Of a stretch of 64,000 bases of DNA, positions 60,895 to 64,000 are shown one piece after another (the first letter of the stretch is position 1; each line of letters opens with the position of its first letter). Below the pieces are notes generated by a model. That model did no database searches. It had not been told where the DNA came from and saw only the letters and a list, made by a program, of their open reading frames with translations. The position numbers and the translations under genes were made by a program. Origin of the DNA: Symbiodinium natans (Eukaryota > Sar > Dinophyceae > Suessiales > Symbiodiniaceae); the NCBI GenBank assembly GCA_905221605.1, contig CAJNDS010000030.1, positions 135,001 to 199,000 of the forward strand, given 5' to 3'.

Positions 60895-61415
60895 TTGAAG
60901 CGAGAACAGCTTCGTAAATGTTATGGGATCCAAAGGGTGGGTGGATAGATACGATACCAGAGTAGAGAGCTTCGCGAGTGAATGATGGGACTTGAAATTA
61001 AGCTCTGCGCCCCAAAACCTAAGCCCAAAACTCTAAGCCCTAAACCCTGAGGGGTTCAAGCCCTAGCCTGAAAAGTTACTAGACCAGACCCGGGCGTCCC
61101 TAAGCCCTAAACCCTAACCTAGACCCTATAGACGCTCAACCCAGATTGTGACCACCAGGGCTTCTGTGGATCATGGTAAACCGGCGGCGTTTGCAGGGTT
61201 TAGGGTTTAGGGTTTTAGGGTTTAGGGTTTAGGTGTAGGGTTTAGGGTTTGGGGTTTAGGGTTTAGGGTTTAGGGTTTAGGGTTTAGGGTTTAGGGTTGA
61301 AGGAAGTGAAGAGAGCTTGGCACGACTGTTGTAGTCTGGCTTCTGGCGCCGCATGTGGGGGGGTCCTTGGTCAGGGGTGACCTTGCCAGAGACTCCAATA
61401 CGCCTCAGTTCATTG
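60895..61415. other. Islands with a G-rich telomere-like tract
   Basis: Unique sequence at 60895-61130 and 61130-61190, TTTAGGG units at 61197-61297, unique to 61415. No exon with a clear frame. Confidence 0.45.
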
Positions 61416-61419
61416 AGGA

Positions 61420-61652
61420 ATTTTCCTTAAAAAATGTAAGGAGCCCGATTATAATTTAAGGAAGATTCCTTAAACCATGTAAGGAGCCCTACGATAATTT
61501 AAGGAAGATTCCTTAAACCATGTAAGGAGCCCTACGATAATTTAAGGAAGATTCCTTAAATCATGTAAGGAGCCCTACGATAATTTAAGGAATATTCCTT
61601 ATACCATACAAGGAGCCCGATTCTACTTTAAGGAATACCCCTTAATCAAGGG
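61420..61652. repeat. 43-bp tandem repeat with palindromic TTAAGGAA...TTCCTTAA
   Basis: About five copies. Each contains TTTAAGGAAGATTCCTTAAA, an 8-bp inverted pair around a short centre, and TGTAAGGAGCCC. The outermost copies are more diverged. No telomere units inside, but a TTTAGGG tract starts about 15 bp later. Confidence 0.93.
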
Positions 61653-61667
61653 GTTTTGGAGTCCCTG

Positions 61668-61792
61668 GGTTTAGGGTTTAGGGTTTAGGGTTTAGGGTTT
61701 AGGGTTTAGGGTTTTAGGGTTTAGGGTTTAGGGTTTAGGGTTTAGGGTTTAGGGTTTAGGGTTTAGGGTTTAGGGTTTAGGGTTTAGGGTTG
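61668..61792. repeat. Telomere-like tract (TTTAGGG)n
   Basis: About seventeen units with one extra T. Confidence 0.95.
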
Positions 61793-61855
61793 AGGGTCAC
61801 CGCCTTCTTTGCTTTTTTGCACCGATGTTTTGACCCCTTGGCATGAACCTGCCAG

Positions 61856-61898
61856 GCCGCAAGGAAGAACAAAGAAGAGGCCGTGGCGTTCAAAGACG
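61856..61898 (+). CDS. Candidate coiled-coil exon (AARKNKEEAVAFKD)
   Basis: CTGCCAG|GCC acceptor, 14 codons plus one base, GT donor at 61899 leading into TTTAAGGTTTAGGG. Confidence 0.5.
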
Positions 61899-61899
61899 G

Positions 61900-62220
61900 T
61901 TTAAGGTTTAGGGTTTAGGGTTCAGGGTTTAGGGTTTAGGGTTTAGGGTTTAGGGTTTGGGCGTGAAGGCTTTGGGGTCTGTAAGATTTTTTGCGCCTCA
62001 CGCCGAGAGTTCACGAGGTCAAGCAACTCGGAGGTTTTGCTGACCCCCCCCATTAAAATCCTAAATCCTAAGCCCTAAAACCTAAACCCTAAACCCTAAT
62101 CCTTAAACCCTGAACCCTAAACCCTAAACCCCAAACCCTAAACCCCAAACCCTAAACCCTAAATAGAGCTTAGGGCTCCCTAAACCCCAAGCCTTCTCGC
62201 GCCTTCCCTGTCACTGAAAC
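61900..62220. other. Probable intron-like sequence
   Basis: G-rich tract at 61904-61960, unique 61960-62055, C-rich tract at 62070-62163. No separate gene. Confidence 0.5.
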
Positions 62221-62222
62221 AG

Positions 62223-62246
62223 GCAGAAAAAGGGGAAGAGACTCAG
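62223..62246 (+). CDS. Candidate exon (AEKGEETQ)
   Basis: GAAACAG|GCA acceptor, AEKGEETQ then a GC donor, or extension to ARSR with a GT donor at 62257. Same charged style as the preceding candidates. Confidence 0.4.
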
Positions 62247-62284
62247 GCCCGTTCACGGTGCATGGACTTCCACACTCATGTCTT

Positions 62285-62590
62285 CCTGCAGATTAGGGTT
62301 TAGGGTTTAGGGTTTAGGGTTCAGGGTTTAGGGTTTAGGGTTTAGGGCCGTCAACCCCAAGCCCCCATACTCTAAACCTACCTACCACCTAAGCCACCAG
62401 CTACAGTGAGCTAGCGTCGACTTCTCTACTTGGAGCTTTACGCGCGGAGGCTTTGAGGGTTTCGGGTTCAGGGACGCTTAAACCCTAAACCCCAAACCCT
62501 AAACCCCTAAACCCTAAACCCCTAAGCCCCTAAACCCTAAACCCTAAACCCTAAACCCTAAACCCTAAACCCTGCAACATGTTGGGGCGC
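62285..62590. other. Mosaic with telomere-like tracts
   Basis: TTTAGGG at 62293-62347 and CCCTAAA at 62480-62573, with a unique island between. Confidence 0.55.
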
Positions 62591-62594
62591 CCCG

Positions 62595-63480
62595 GCAGCT
62601 TCAAGTCTTTCCGAAAATGCGCGGAGGTTGCGGTTCGGATTGAGGTCAGGGCTCTAGGGGCTTGGGGTGTGTAAGCCCTAAGCCCTAAACCCTCAACCCT
62701 ACACCCTAAACCCCTAACCCCTAAACCCTAAACCCTAAACCCCTCAACCGCTAGATCCTGCATCTAGTGTTCCTACGGTATGTCCGCAGCTTGGGAGGCT
62801 CTTTCAACTGAAGGGTTAAGGGTTTAGGGTTGAAAGTAGCGGAATCCTCTATGGGGTTCTGCATATTACGCATTCTCATAGTTTTTTGATGTGCATGAGC
62901 GGTACCCACATCTAGAGAATTCCCACACGGAAACATACCAAGTACCACATCGCAGATGGTATGGCTCTCTGTTGCACTGTTTTGCAGCAATGAATGTTTG
63001 TTGCTTGTGAGGCCTTGGCGTACGACGCAGCGACCAAGCGTTAGAATCGAATATTGCCACCTTCTGGTTTGCTTCTGTACAAAATTATAGTGACGTCCCC
63101 GACGTCCTGTTGAAATTTGCGCCAAACTAGTGGCGTCAGAAAATCCAAAATTAAGCCAAAGTGAGGACCTGGTTTGCCTAGAACCTGAACCCTACAAACA
63201 CTCGCTTTTGGCTGGTTTGGTCTTTTTTCTGGCCCTGTTGGATTGCTTTGTTTAGAGTTTTGGGTTTTGGGTTGAATTTAAGGGTTTGGGGGCTTGGAAT
63301 TGGGTTTGGCTGCCCTTTTCATCTAAAAAACCCATCTGGGCCAGATAGGGTTTTTTTTGGGGATTCGGCTGTCTCTTGAGCTGGTTTAGCCTATACCGTG
63401 TTCGATTGCCTTTGGAATTGGGTTTGACTGCCCGCTGTCTTTTGAGTTGGTTTAGCCTGCGCCCTGTTTGATTGCCTTTC
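62595..63480. other. Longest telomere-poor stretch near the right edge; no gene assigned
   Basis: Mostly unique. A minus-strand frame of 124 codons (62751-63125) shows no recognisable domain. Words like TTTGGAATTGGGTTTGGCTG recur at about 63293 and 63411, indicating an eroded repeat at 63240-63480. Confidence 0.4.
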
Positions 63481-63535
63481 AAGTTTCGGGTTTAGGGTCT
63501 GCTGGCTTAAGGGTTTAGGGGCTTGGAATTTAGGG

Positions 63536-63969
63536 CTTCAGGGGTTTAGGGCTTCAGGGTTGAGGGCTTCAGGGTTTAGGGCTCCAGGGTTTTGGGCTTC
63601 AGGGTTTAGGGCTTCAGGGTTTAGGGCTTCAGGGTTTCGGGCTTCAGGGTTTAGGGCTTCAGGGTTCAGGGCTTCAGGGTTTAGGGCTCCAGGGTTGAGG
63701 GCTTCTGGGTTTCGGGCTTCAGGGTTTAGGGCTTCACGGTTTAGGGCTTCAGGGTTTAGGGCTTCAGGGTTTAGGGCTTCAGGGTTTGGGGCTTCAGGGT
63801 TTAGGTCTTCAAGGTCTAGGGCTTCAGGGTTTAGGGCTTCAGGGTTTAGGGCTTCAGGGTTTCGGGCTTCAGGGTTTCGGGCTTCAGGGTTTAGGGCTTC
63901 AGGGTTTAGGGCTTCAGGGTTTAGGGCTTCAGGGTTTAGGGCCTCAGGGTTTAGGGCCTCAGGGTTTAG
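63536..63969. repeat. 15-bp composite array (TTTAGGGCTTCAGGG)n
   Basis: About twenty-eight units, each a TTTAGGG joined to an 8-bp CTTCAGGG. The long Ser/Gly/Phe/Arg-type frame across it (unit of five residues) exists because the unit is a multiple of three. Confidence 0.97.
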
Positions 63970-64000
63970 GTAAAACTCTCTGGGGTAGGATGAGAACCTT

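Noticed and set aside
63560-63973. 137-codon Ala/Ser/Gly/Phe/Arg frame
   Set aside because: Product of the 15-bp composite repeat; no start context or domain.
1-64000. Dinoflagellate spliced-leader relics, rRNA or tRNA genes
   Set aside because: I looked for the spliced-leader core and for obvious structural RNA sequence by eye and saw none; a proper search could still find diverged ones.

Overview
The window looks like nuclear DNA of a dinoflagellate, probably of the Symbiodiniaceae/Suessiales type; the identity is inferred. Two features point there. First, the Arabidopsis-type telomere heptamer CCCTAAA/TTTAGGG is present in well over a hundred interstitial tracts in both orientations. Second, two genes can be spliced in silico only by mixing GT, GC and GA 5' splice sites with an invariant AG|G 3' site, which is the splice code reported for dinoflagellates.

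Layout. From 1 to 49 kb, short non-telomeric islands (40-400 bp) alternate with telomere-like tracts of about 30-300 bp. Many islands look like single small plus-strand exons, typically bounded by CAG|GC on the left and G[T/C/A] on the right, commonly a whole number of codons. Recurrent themes are Gln-rich, charged coiled-coil and Lys/Arg-rich peptides. Between them lie a CTCTCTTT microsatellite (8.46-9.34 kb), a 17-bp palindromic satellite in two blocks (20.9-21.8 and 22.7-23.65 kb), a 9-bp TACCCTAAA array (41.3-41.8 kb), several MITE-like elements and homogenised variants of the telomere heptamer (CCCTGAA, CCCTCAA, CCCGAAA, CCCTAAG, CCTCGAC).

The best gene content is 49.7-54.4 kb. Two tandem plus-strand paralogues each encode an N-terminal ubiquitin-like domain fused to a Rab/Roc-like small GTPase. 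Copy 1 (49749-51799) has 8 exons and 277 aa; copy 2 (52719-54363) has 6 exons and 300 aa. Both reading frames close perfectly. The 12 introns occupy 12 different positions, so none is shared. Many have short direct repeats at their ends and fall into a few families with related terminal sequences, and 9 of 12 contain telomere-like repeats. This is what recent, repeated intron insertion (introners) would produce. The telomere tracts elsewhere may be the introns of further genes whose exons I list as low-confidence single-exon calls.

From 54.4 to 64 kb the mosaic continues with a set of candidate coiled-coil exons (56.85-62.25 kb), a 43-bp palindromic tandem repeat (61.4 kb) and a 15-bp composite telomere-derived array at the right edge. 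I saw no rRNA, tRNA, CRISPR array, bacterial-style operon or recognisable retroelement protein.
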